30,799 nt of DNA, from the NCBI GenBank assembly GCA_048173955.1, contig DBEYOB010000073.1, forward strand, positions 1-30,799. Direction: 5' to 3'. Source of the stretch: CAZUFB01 sp048173955. GTDB lineage: Bacteria; Actinomycetota; Coriobacteriia; Coriobacteriales; UMGS124. The notes beneath the pieces are model-generated. The model made no database searches, was not told where the DNA came from, and saw only the letters and a program-made list of their open reading frames with translations. How positions within the stretch are numbered: the first letter of the stretch is position 1; each line of letters begins with the position of its first letter. The position numbers and the translations under genes are program-made. Of this stretch, positions 22,623-29,774 are shown one piece after another.

Positions 22623-25040
22623 CTACAGCTTCTGTCCGCGCAGTGCGACGCGCTTGATGGGTGCGCCGGGATTCTCGCCGCGGAACAGGATGACCTTCTC
22701 CACGATCGGGTCGGTCAGCTCGAGACCGAACCAGCGCACCGGCGAGTTGCCGTGGCTCTGCAGGAAGCGGTGCGCGCGCACGATGGTGCGGTAGCGTTCG
22801 GGCAGGCTCGAGTCGGGGGAGATCTCCTTGCTCATGAGCACGTACTTGACGGTTCCAACACCGCGGTCGGCCGAGGCGCGCAGGGCCTTGGTCTGTCGGG
22901 TTTGGGCGGCGTGCCCCTCCGAAGTCTCTGCCGCGCGCGGGGTCGCCGCCGCGCAGGGGGTCGCCGTCCCGCCCGGTCCCGCCGCGCCCGACCCCGCGGC
23001 GCCGTCAGTCCGCACGTTGCCCGCGACCCTGTCGGTCCGCATGCCGCCTGCGCCGTCGCCGGCCTGCCGCCGTTCCGCGTTGGCCTGCTCGATCATCTGG
23101 ATGTAGGGCTCGTAGGCGGCCTCGTGGTGCTCGAGCACGCCCGCCTCGCGCTGGGCGACCATGATCTGATGGAGGTAGCTCTGCAGCAGGTACTGCTGCA
23201 TCTTGTAGCCTAGGCGGATGCGCACGCGGAAGAAGTAGTCGGTCCCGAACGAGTCGAGCGCGTACTCGCAGGTGTACGGCGCGTTCGTCTGGGTCACGGT
23301 GACGACCCAGTAGGCGTGCGCGCGCCGCCCGCCGTCCTTGAGCACCGACGCCACCAGGTCGCAGTCGATGGCCTTCATGTCGCCGTCGGCGGTGAGGTAG
23401 ACCAGGTTGTCGGCGACGAAGGGGGCCGACTCGTCCTTCGAGATGGCCTCGTACATGGGAAGCACGTCGGAGATGGGAATCCGGTTGCGGTTGACGTGCT
23501 CGAGCGTGCTGCCGATCGAGTAGACGGCCATGACGGCGAACAGCGCCATCGCCATGACGACGGTCACGTAGCCGCCGTCGAAGAACTTCACGAGGCTCGA
23601 GAGGAAGAACATGCTCTCGAGCACCCCGAAGAAGACGGCGAGTACGACCGCGAGCGGCAGGTTGTTCCACTCCTTCCACACATAGACGAACAGGAGCGCC
23701 GTCGTGGCGAGCATCGTGACGGTGAGCGCCAGGCCGTAGGCCGCCTCCATGGCGGCGGACGACTGGAAGAAGATGATGGTGAAGGTCGTGCCTGCCCACA
23801 GGATGAGGTTGACCGAGGGGATGTAGACCTGGCCCTTTGCCTCGCCGGGGTAGGAGATGGGCAGACGCGGCAGCCAGAACAGGCCCTCCGCCTCGGCCAC
23901 CAGGCTGAAGGCTCCCGTGATGAGGGCCTGCGAGGCGATGATGCCGGCGACGATGGAGATCAGGACGCCGAAGGGGCGCACGACGTCGGGCATCATCTCG
24001 AAGAACGGGTTGATGTCGTCGATGGCGAGCAGGCTCACGTTGTCGCGGTTCTCGAGGATCCAGGCGCCCTGGCCGAAGTAGTTGAGCAGCAGGGCGACCT
24101 TGACGATGGGCCAGGTGGCGTAGACGTTGCCGCGGCCCACGTGGCCGATGTCGGAGTAGAGGGCCTCGGCGCCGGTGACAGCCAAAAAGATGCTGCCCAG
24201 GATGGCGAACCCGGCGATGTTCGAGCCGCTGAAGAGGAACGAGATGCCCTCGAGGGGATTGAGCGCGCGCAGCACCGAGGTGTTGTCGACGAGGTGCGAG
24301 ACGCCCATGACGGCGAGGAAGGCGAACCAGACGGCCATGACGGGGCCGAAGAAGCGACCGATGAGGCTGGTTCCCGAATGCTGGGCGAGGAACAGCGCCG
24401 AGACGATCACGACGGTGAGCACCACGATGGCGGTCTGGGCCTGGTCTCCCACCCCACTGAGCAACGGTGTCGCCCGCAGGCCTTCGACCGCGGACGTGAT
24501 GGAGACCGCCGGGGTGAGCACCGAGTCGGCCAGAAACGTCGCACCGCCGATCATGGCGAAGACCGACAGGCCCTTCCAGTGCCTGCGCACCAGGTTGTAG
24601 AGCGCGAAGATGCCGCCCTCGTTGTGGTTGTCGGCGCGCGTGGCGATGAGGACGTACTTGACGGTCGCGATGAGCGTCATCGACCAGAAGACGAGCGACA
24701 GAAAGCCGATGACCGCGTCGTCGGTCATGTTCGCCAGGCCGCCCTGGCCGGCAACGATCGCCTTGACGGTGTAGACGGGGCTCGTTCCCATGTCGCCGTA
24801 GACGATGCCCATTGCCGTGAGGGCCGCTGCCAGCGACAGGGGTATGGCGCCTTTGGAGGTGGTTTTGCCGGAGCCCTTGCCGGGAGCCTTGCCCGGTGTC
24901 TTGCTTGGTGCCTCGCCGCGCCGCTCGGAGGGACGGCGCGGGCCGGCTAACGGAGGTTTCGAAGAATCGTGCTCACCGGCGGAGACGGGACTTTTGTCCT
25001 CCCCCGTCTCGATGGAGCGCGTCGCGGCGAAGAGCTTCAT
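22623..25040 (-). CDS. kup: KUP-family potassium uptake transporter
   Basis: The protein is 805 residues from ATG 25038-25040 (AAAGGACC upstream); the open frame continues 200 codons further, but that part is antisense to the divergent gene. A ~75-residue Lys/Gly/Pro-rich cytoplasmic extension precedes the first helix. Family blocks are clear: GIVYGDMGTSPVYTVKAI, ADNHNEGGIFALYNL, FLADSVLTPAVSITSAVEG, TGAEALYSDIGHVGRGN and NYFGQGAWILEN; about 12 membrane helices end near residue 510. The hydrophilic C-terminal domain follows, interrupted by a ~70-residue Ala/Gly/Thr-rich disordered insert (RRQAGDGAGGMRTD region). KUP proteins import K+ with protons and can respond to c-di-AMP. It is longer than the usual ~620-630 because of the extension and the insert. 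Confidence 0.93.
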   Translation of the reverse strand: MKLFAATRSIETGEDKSPVSAGEHDSSKPPLAGPRRPSERRGEAPSKTPGKAPGKGSGKTTSKGAIPLSLAAALTAMGIVYGDMGTSPVYTVKAIVAGQGGLANMTDDAVIGFLSLVFWSMTLIATVKYVLIATRADNHNEGGIFALYNLVRRHWKGLSVFAMIGGATFLADSVLTPAVSITSAVEGLRATPLLSGVGDQAQTAIVVLTVVIVSALFLAQHSGTSLIGRFFGPVMAVWFAFLAVMGVSHLVDNTSVLRALNPLEGISFLFSGSNIAGFAILGSIFLAVTGAEALYSDIGHVGRGNVYATWPIVKVALLLNYFGQGAWILENRDNVSLLAIDDINPFFEMMPDVVRPFGVLISIVAGIIASQALITGAFSLVAEAEGLFWLPRLPISYPGEAKGQVYIPSVNLILWAGTTFTIIFFQSSAAMEAAYGLALTVTMLATTALLFVYVWKEWNNLPLAVVLAVFFGVLESMFFLSSLVKFFDGGYVTVVMAMALFAVMAVYSIGSTLEHVNRNRIPISDVLPMYEAISKDESAPFVADNLVYLTADGDMKAIDCDLVASVLKDGGRRAHAYWVVTVTQTNAPYTCEYALDSFGTDYFFRVRIRLGYKMQQYLLQSYLHQIMVAQREAGVLEHHEAAYEPYIQMIEQANAERRQAGDGAGGMRTDRVAGNVRTDGAAGSGAAGPGGTATPCAAATPRAAETSEGHAAQTRQTKALRASADRGVGTVKYVLMSKEISPDSSLPERYRTIVRAHRFLQSHGNSPVRWFGLELTDPIVEKVILFRGENPGAPIKRVALRGQKL

Positions 25041-25133
25041 GTCGATTCCGGTCCTTTCGCGTCTCCGTGGCGGCCGCCCGATGCGGTTGCCGTCGGATCC
25101 TTTGGTGCCCCGTTCGACTGCAAGGTAGGCGGA

Positions 25134-25162
25134 AGGGTAGCGCTTGAAGCTGAAGCATGCAA
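25134..25162 (-). promoter_or_regulatory. kup promoter
   Basis: On the minus strand TTGCAT (25157-25162) and TACCCT (25134-25139) are 17 bp apart, about 95 bp before the kup ATG. Spacing is ideal and the -35 is 5 of 6 matches, while the -10 is weaker. Confidence 0.55.
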
Positions 25163-25316
25163 GGGGGTGGCCGCGAGGCGGGCACTTCCGACTGTCTTCT
25201 GGTAGCATTGCCACTGCCGTCAAACGGTTCGCCCCGACGGCCGTTTGCCGGGGCGCAGAGATGCGCGGGCGTCCGGTCGAATGTCCGCGCTTACAAGGGG
25301 AACGAGGGGAAGTTGT

Positions 25317-26012
25317 ATGGTCAAGGATCTGATAAGTGCGGCGCTCTCCCTGATTATCGCCGCGTTGGTCATGGGGCCTTTGGTCGGCCGGCTTAAAAAG
25401 CGGCCGTTCGTCTTTTACGTTGCGGCCCTCGCGCTGGTCGCGGCCTACCTGGTCTACTACTATTTCGTCCCGTTCGTCGGCTGGCTGCAGATTTTTGTCG
25501 AGCCGCTGCGCAAGGGCTACATCGCGTCGTTCTTCCTGGCGGCGGTCATGTTCGTCGGCGCCCTGCCCAACGGTTCGGCCGTGCACCGCAGGCTGCTGCC
25601 GGTGCGCGCCGAACTTTCGATTCTGTCGTTCATCCTGTACATCCCCCATGTGGCGACGTATCTCTCCAGCTACCTGCCGCGCCTGGGCGACCTCCTCTCG
25701 ATGGACAACGTCATAAGCTCGTCCATCATCGTCGCGATGGTGCTGACCGCCGTCTACCTGCTGCTTTCACTCCTTTCGTTCAAGGTGTTCCGCTCTCGGA
25801 TGCCCTACAAGGTGTGGAAGAGGATCCAACGGCTCTCGTATGCGATGATGGTCTTGCTGCTTCTGCACATCTGGCTCGTCCTCGGACGCTCCGCCGTCGT
25901 GGGTGGCTCGGTCGACATGACAATCGCGCTCGTTGTGTACTCGGCGGTCGTCGTTGTCTACGCGGTGATGCGCATCCGCAAGGCGCTGCTGGCGCATGCG
26001 GAGGAGGCGTAG
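25317..26012 (+). CDS. Ferric-reductase-like/MsrQ-like membrane cytochrome b
   Basis: The protein has 231 residues; ATG 25317 follows GAGGGGAAGTTGT. Six hydrophobic segments are seen (about 4-24, 31-52, 68-84, 98-120, 132-155, 174-222 as two). Histidines H90, H111 (LYIPHVATYL) and H184 (LLLLHIWLVL) lie in or at the ends of helices, and VWKRIQRLSY precedes the last His helix, as in ferric-reductase-like transmembrane cytochromes such as MsrQ/YedZ. Such proteins carry heme b electrons from cytoplasmic flavins or quinol to an exported acceptor. There is no fused FAD/NAD domain, so a partner is needed. Several exported flavoproteins are encoded nearby, but none is adjacent. The gene is divergent from kup. 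Confidence 0.82.
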   Translation: MVKDLISAALSLIIAALVMGPLVGRLKKRPFVFYVAALALVAAYLVYYYFVPFVGWLQIFVEPLRKGYIASFFLAAVMFVGALPNGSAVHRRLLPVRAELSILSFILYIPHVATYLSSYLPRLGDLLSMDNVISSSIIVAMVLTAVYLLLSLLSFKVFRSRMPYKVWKRIQRLSYAMMVLLLLHIWLVLGRSAVVGGSVDMTIALVVYSAVVVVYAVMRIRKALLAHAEEA

Positions 26013-26109
26013 CGTGCTGGCGTGCTAGCGCGCTAGCGTGCGGGAAAGGCGTGCGGGCTGCGCACGGGGCGCGGTTGCGCGCGGGGTGCGGTTGCGTCCA
26101 GTTTCGGCT

Positions 26110-26247
26110 GTGCGGGCTGACGGCTGTCTAATGTGCGCGCATGTTGTAACCGCAGCTTCCGCCAACAGGGCTTTTGTCGCAAATCCTTCGGCCGGCACGA
26201 TTATTATACACGTGTCAGCCCGCACGGCCGTATCTGTCAGCCCGCAC
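26110..26247. repeat. Inverted and direct repeats of a GTGCGGGCTGAC word
   Basis: GTGCGGGCTGAC at 26110-26121 is inverted exactly as GTCAGCCCGCAC at 26214-26225 and again at 26236-26247, with TGT before both of the latter. The two right copies are direct repeats 22 bp apart. Between them and the left copy, 26190-26212 is AT-rich (ATTATTATACAC), a possible promoter element. The block sits after the cytochrome gene and in front of degraded sequence. A 14-bp perfect palindrome, GCTAGCGCGCTAGC, lies near 26026-26039. Confidence 0.55.
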
Positions 26248-26252
26248 AACTG

Positions 26253-26393
26253 TCAACTGCCCGCATGGCTGCGTTCCGCTCGCGCCGCCACGTGCGCCAG
26301 GCTGCGGTCGACGATCGAGGCGTAGGGTCGCAAGGCGGGGCCGGCGATGTCGAGCCGGAGGCGTCTTTCTTCCGACGTGATTTGGCGATTGCG
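26253..26393 (-). pseudogene. Possible coding fragment, unidentified
   Basis: Minus-strand reading from about 26393 down to the TGA at 26253-26255 gives a stretch with strong G/C bias at third codon positions and protein-like composition (TSEERRLRLDIAGPALRPYA, then SIVDRSLAHVAARAERS). The open frame runs up to 26453 but only has a TTG start without a ribosome site. I do not recognise the family. It may be the 3' end of a decayed gene, consistent with the pseudogene at 26566-26910. Confidence 0.3.
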
Positions 26394-26457
26394 TAGCAAA
26401 TCGGTCGGGTATGCGTGGTCCCTCCGACTCGCCAATTGCAGAAACTTCGGCAAATAG

Positions 26458-26493
26458 AAGCTCGGTTTTCAAATAGGAAACCGGGCTTTTTAT
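26458..26493 (+). terminator. Intrinsic terminator, orphan
   Basis: AAGCTCGGTTT (26458-26468) pairs with AAACCGGGCTT (26478-26488) with one G-U pair and is followed by TTTTTATATTG on the + strand, a classic U-tail. The nearest upstream + strand gene (cytochrome, ends 26012) is 446 bp away. It therefore either ends a long 3' region, ends an unseen small RNA begun at the AT-rich stretch near 26200, or remains from a lost gene. Confidence 0.7.
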
Positions 26494-26565
26494 ATTGCAC
26501 TTCGATGCAGGGCAGAGTCTTCGAATACTCCGTGCATATCCGGCAGATTTGCTATGTCAGGGGAG

Positions 26566-26910
26566 TGCGGCAGCATCATGACCGCGGCAGAACGGCTGTT
26601 CGAGCGCGGCAACCGTGGCGCCGTGCCCACGGGCTTTGCCCGGCGCATCTGCCCTACGGCGAACCGGGTCGTGGCGCCCGTGGCGGCCGGCGGCTTCTTC
26701 GCCTCCTTCCGGAGGGCCCGACGCCGCCGCGACCGAGGGCAAGGAGGGGCCGCGTCCGAGGACTGGGCGTCGTCATCGTGGGCTCGGGCTTTGCGGGCGT
26801 CGGCGCCCCGTGCTTCGCCGGCATCGACTCGGCGGTGGGCTATATGGGGCGCCCGGGCTGGCTTGCCCGACATCGGTTTCCCGCGCCTCGACCGCGGTCC
26901 GGCCGCCGCC
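26566..26910 (+). pseudogene. Decayed 5' end of a Tat-exported FAD flavoprotein gene
   Basis: Pieces of a typical flavoprotein start appear in order but in different frames. From the ATG at 26566: a twin Arg in GFARRICPTANRV and the hydrophobic VVAPVAAGGFFASF. Next frame: GGPDAAATEGKEG. Next: AASEDW. Finally VVIVGSGFAGVGA, a textbook FAD-binding GxGxxG start, at about 26768. Each change of frame needs only one base gained or lost; at EDW-(D)VV, restoring one A (GC to GAC) rejoins the frame. The rest of the gene, over 400 codons, is absent and the neighbouring gene begins at 26921. This fits a dead paralogue of the three intact flavoproteins in the window. Reconstruction is by eye. Confidence 0.5.
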
Positions 26911-26920
26911 CTCTGAACCG

Positions 26921-27229
26921 TCAGCTGTACGTCCGCACGATGGAATGCCTGCCGCAGGTGTCGCAGATATAAAGGCATTCAGACCTGTCAAAGACGAGCG
27001 TGCCGCCGCACGGGCAGGGGTAGGTCTGCCTCCTGTCGGTGCCGCATCCGCCGGATACGTCGTCGAGCTCGTCGTCGGCGACTTCTCCGGTTCCGTGCAG
27101 GCGTGCGTATAGCTCCTCGGCGCGCTCTTTGGAGAGGGGCTGGCCGTTCTCCTCTGCCAGGGTGGCAAGTTCTTGGGGTGTGGCGGCTTCGCGCGCCCTC
27201 CGGAGCAGCTCGGCATCGATTTTCTGCAT
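26921..27229 (-). CDS. Nif11-leader-like peptide with Cys-rich zinc-ribbon-like tail (paralogue B)
   Basis: The protein has 102 residues; ATG 27227-27229 has a strong AAAGGAGGCCGCC. The leader (1-61) closely follows paralogue A: TPQELATLAEENG, ERAEELYARLHGTGEVADD, then ELDDVSGGCG with the Gly-Gly end. More than half of leader positions are identical. The tail differs in sequence but keeps paired cysteines: PCPCGG (C72, C74), C85, and YICDTCGRHS (C89, C92), again zinc-ribbon-like. No maturation or export gene is near. It follows the FMN flavoprotein gene (27535-29463) on the same strand after a hairpin at 27446-27477, so it is likely separately transcribed. It is either a RiPP precursor processed by enzymes elsewhere or a small metal-binding protein that reuses the leader fold. 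Confidence 0.8.
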   Translation of the reverse strand: MQKIDAELLRRAREAATPQELATLAEENGQPLSKERAEELYARLHGTGEVADDELDDVSGGCGTDRRQTYPCPCGGTLVFDRSECLYICDTCGRHSIVRTYS

Positions 27230-27445
27230 GGCGGCCTCCTTTGCCGGACGGGACGGTCGCGGCCGGTCGCGGCGGTCGCGGCCGGTCGCGTACCCCTCCA
27301 TCGTAGCGCGCATGTGGTCCGGGACGGCCGTTGGCGCGCGACCGGAGCCGATTCGGTCCGGAACGGCGTCCGGGGTTCCTGCGGTTCAACCGGGCTACTG
27401 GAAAGATTTTCGTTCTGTCCCAAAGGGTCGATTTCCGCGCTAACG

Positions 27446-27477
27446 ACGGACGGCCCGCTAAAGGGCGGGCCGTCCGT
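27446..27477 (-). terminator. Hairpin after the FMN-domain flavoprotein gene
   Basis: A perfect 13-bp stem (27446-27458 ACGGACGGCCCGC with 27465-27477 GCGGGCCGTCCGT), loop TAAAGG, lies 58 bp past the stop of the 27535-29463 gene. The minus-strand tail (CGTTAGCGCGG) has no U-run. Confidence 0.55.
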
Positions 27478-27534
27478 CAGGCGGGCTGCTGTGTCGTGCG
27501 TTGTCGGTGTAAACAACGTGTTGGTACACAACAA

Positions 27535-29463
27535 CTAGTACCCGAGCTGGCTTAACGCATCCATAGCGGCGACGCGGATGGCGGCGGAGGCCATCGTTGC
27601 GCTGGCCACCATGTCAACGTTGGGGCTGCCGGCCTCGATGATGCGCTTGGGCATCTCCTCGACCGCAAGGTCGCCGAGGCCCTTGGTCTCATGCTCGTAG
27701 ACGACCTGGCAGTCGGTGATGGTGCCGTTCTCGTCCACGGTGATTATGACGTCGATGTCGCCGCCGATGCTCATGCCGGTGCCCACGGCCTGGTTCTCGG
27801 CCAGCTCGTAGGTGCGCTCGGCGGGTAGCTCGGTGGAGCCGGAGCCCACGGTGTAGATGATGTTGGACGCGACGGGCTCGGCGTCGATCTGGGGTAGCGG
27901 GTCTTTGGCCTCGGCCGCGCACGCGCCGGCGATGCGGCCGAACGCCGCCGACTCGTAGGCGTTGGCGCCGCCCTGGTAGTTCTTGCCGGCGATGCTGCCC
28001 ATCTCACCGGCGCCGTAGAGGTGCGGGATGGGGTTGCCGTCCATGTCGAGAATCTCGCCGCGGGCGTTGTGGCGCGGGCCGCCCTGGGTGTTGAGCATGG
28101 TGGTGACCATGGGGATGGCGTGGAAGGGCGGCTCGACGAGGGCACGCATCGTCTCGGGGTCGCGGCCGAACTTGGTGTCGACGCCCTGCTCGCAGTCGTT
28201 GTTGAACGTCTCGACGGTGGCGGTCAGGATCTCGGGGTCGCAGCCGGTTTTTTCAGCGAGCTCCTCGATAGTATCGGCCTCGACCATGCACTCCAGGACG
28301 CCGGGCAGCCACGGGTAGGGGTTGGCGTCCATCTCCTCGAAGTTGGCGTTGTCCATGACGATGAAGCCGTGGCCCGAGGTGTGGGGGATTTTCCACTCGC
28401 CGCAGGTGTACTTGCGCCCGTGGCGGTGCTCCCCGGTCTCGTCCGTGAAGCGGCTGCCGTCCTTGCCCGCGACGATGAAGCTGCCCTGTTCGAGGCCGGT
28501 GTTGAAGCACTGGTGTCCCTGCGGTCCCATGGCGTGCTCGCCGTACTCGGGGTCGGTGTCGACGGCGTAGCAGAACTGGTGAGCCGTGCACCAGTTACCC
28601 ATGTGCCAGAGCTGTGCGCCGGCCCTCTGGGCCATCAGGATGCCGTCTCCCCTGTTCCACAGGGTGCCCATGGGGCGCACGGAGTCGCGGTCGAGGTAGC
28701 AGCCGACCATCTCCTCATTGTTCTCAAAGCCGCCGGAGCACAGCACGACGCCGTTGAGCGCGCGGATGCGGCGCGTCTCGCCGTCTTTCTCGATTTCGAT
28801 GCCTACGACCGTCTTGGTCTCGGGGTCCTGGACGAGCTCGGTGCCGCGGGCGTTGAACCAGATGTCGAGGTTGTCCTGGGCAAAGAGGTTCGTGCGCAGC
28901 AGGTGGTGGGCACCGGCGTTGAACCAGCTGCCGCCGGCGAACATGATGCCGAGCGACTCGGCGCCCGGGTTGTCGGGGTACTCGGCGGCGCTGCCGAAGG
29001 TGACGGACAGGATGTTGGGGTCGGCGCCGTACTCGTCGATAAAGATCTGCTTGGCGTCGTACATGGCGTCGACGAACACCTCGATGGTCTCCAGGTCGTA
29101 CTCGTAGGGGCGGTCGGCGTAGAGGCCCTTGTAGTGCTCGAGCGTCTGCTCCTTGTCGTTGGAGACAATCATGCCCTGGGCGCAGTAGCGGCTGTTACCG
29201 CCGGCTTCCCACTCGGGGGCCACGTCAAAGACGAGCGTCGCGGCGCCGGTGCGGGCGGCGGCGAGGGCGGCCGTCATGCCGGCGAAGCCCATGCCCATGA
29301 CGACAACGTCGTACTCGCCGTCCCAGGCGACCGTGTCGGCGAACGTGCAGCCGGAGGCGGTGCCCGCCTCGTCCGCGAGTGCAAGGCCCGCCCCTGCCGA
29401 GAGGGCCGCCGCGGCGACGCCAGCGCCGGCGATGAAGTTCCTGCGGGTAGTCCGAGCGTTCAT
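27535..29463 (-). CDS. Tat-exported FAD reductase with C-terminal covalent-FMN domain
   Basis: The protein has 642 residues; ATG 29461-29463 follows AAGGAAGGGAAGGTTCCACC. Tat signal: TTRRNFIAGAGVAAAALSAG, ending near ALADEAG. FAD site: YDVVVMGMGFAGMT (51-64) with AGGNSRY downstream. The capping and catalytic domain and the second FAD segment HLYGAGEMGSIAGKNYQGG follow. The last ~95 residues (about 547-642) form an FMN-binding domain (MSIGGDIDVIITVDENGTI, then DMVASATMASAA), where Thr623 in SATxAS is the expected ApbE flavinylation site. Family members such as UrdA and FrdA pass electrons FMN to FAD to substrate; usually the FMN domain is N-terminal, here it is last. The substrate is unknown. 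The MerR gene upstream and a 19-bp-spaced promoter suggest specific induction. Confidence 0.9.
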   Translation of the reverse strand: MNARTTRRNFIAGAGVAAAALSAGAGLALADEAGTASGCTFADTVAWDGEYDVVVMGMGFAGMTAALAAARTGAATLVFDVAPEWEAGGNSRYCAQGMIVSNDKEQTLEHYKGLYADRPYEYDLETIEVFVDAMYDAKQIFIDEYGADPNILSVTFGSAAEYPDNPGAESLGIMFAGGSWFNAGAHHLLRTNLFAQDNLDIWFNARGTELVQDPETKTVVGIEIEKDGETRRIRALNGVVLCSGGFENNEEMVGCYLDRDSVRPMGTLWNRGDGILMAQRAGAQLWHMGNWCTAHQFCYAVDTDPEYGEHAMGPQGHQCFNTGLEQGSFIVAGKDGSRFTDETGEHRHGRKYTCGEWKIPHTSGHGFIVMDNANFEEMDANPYPWLPGVLECMVEADTIEELAEKTGCDPEILTATVETFNNDCEQGVDTKFGRDPETMRALVEPPFHAIPMVTTMLNTQGGPRHNARGEILDMDGNPIPHLYGAGEMGSIAGKNYQGGANAYESAAFGRIAGACAAEAKDPLPQIDAEPVASNIIYTVGSGSTELPAERTYELAENQAVGTGMSIGGDIDVIITVDENGTITDCQVVYEHETKGLGDLAVEEMPKRIIEAGSPNVDMVASATMASAAIRVAAMDALSQLGY

Positions 29464-29774
29464 GGTGGAACCTTCCCTTCCTTGTGGCGCGGCTTTGCAG
29501 ACGGCAGCGCGCCGAGAGCCGTGCTTGACGTATCGTCAACACCTGTGAGCAGTGCGACGATGCGCTTGGACGGCCCTCACGATAGGGTTGGCTGCTGGGT
29601 GTGGGTCAACGGCAAAAACCCGATTGCAGGGGTCGGGTTGTCCCTAGGGGCGCTCTGGGAGGAGGACAGGGGGCCGAGGCGGCCGCGCCGCAAATGGTCT
29701 GCGGGCGCGGTGGAAGGCGGCCCGGGGACTGAGGGGAGGGGCTGTCGTCCCCGTCCGGTATCCGCTCGCTGCGT
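29464..29774 (-). promoter_or_regulatory. MerR-type promoter and palindrome upstream of the FMN-domain flavoprotein
   Basis: On the minus strand TTGACC (29604-29609) and TATCGT (29579-29584) are separated by 19 bp, the long spacing typical of promoters activated by MerR-family proteins, and a MerR gene is next upstream. In the predicted leader, TTGACG-tat-CGTCAA (29525-29539) is a perfect 6-3-6 palindrome. About 110 nt separate the expected transcript start from the ATG. The rest of the 311-bp gap holds nothing recognisable. Confidence 0.5.

Noticed and set aside
24973..25649. N-terminal ~200-codon extension of the KUP reading frame
   Set aside because: It is antisense to the divergent cytochrome gene and its leader; the KUP start at 25038-25040 has a ribosome site and a promoter just upstream.
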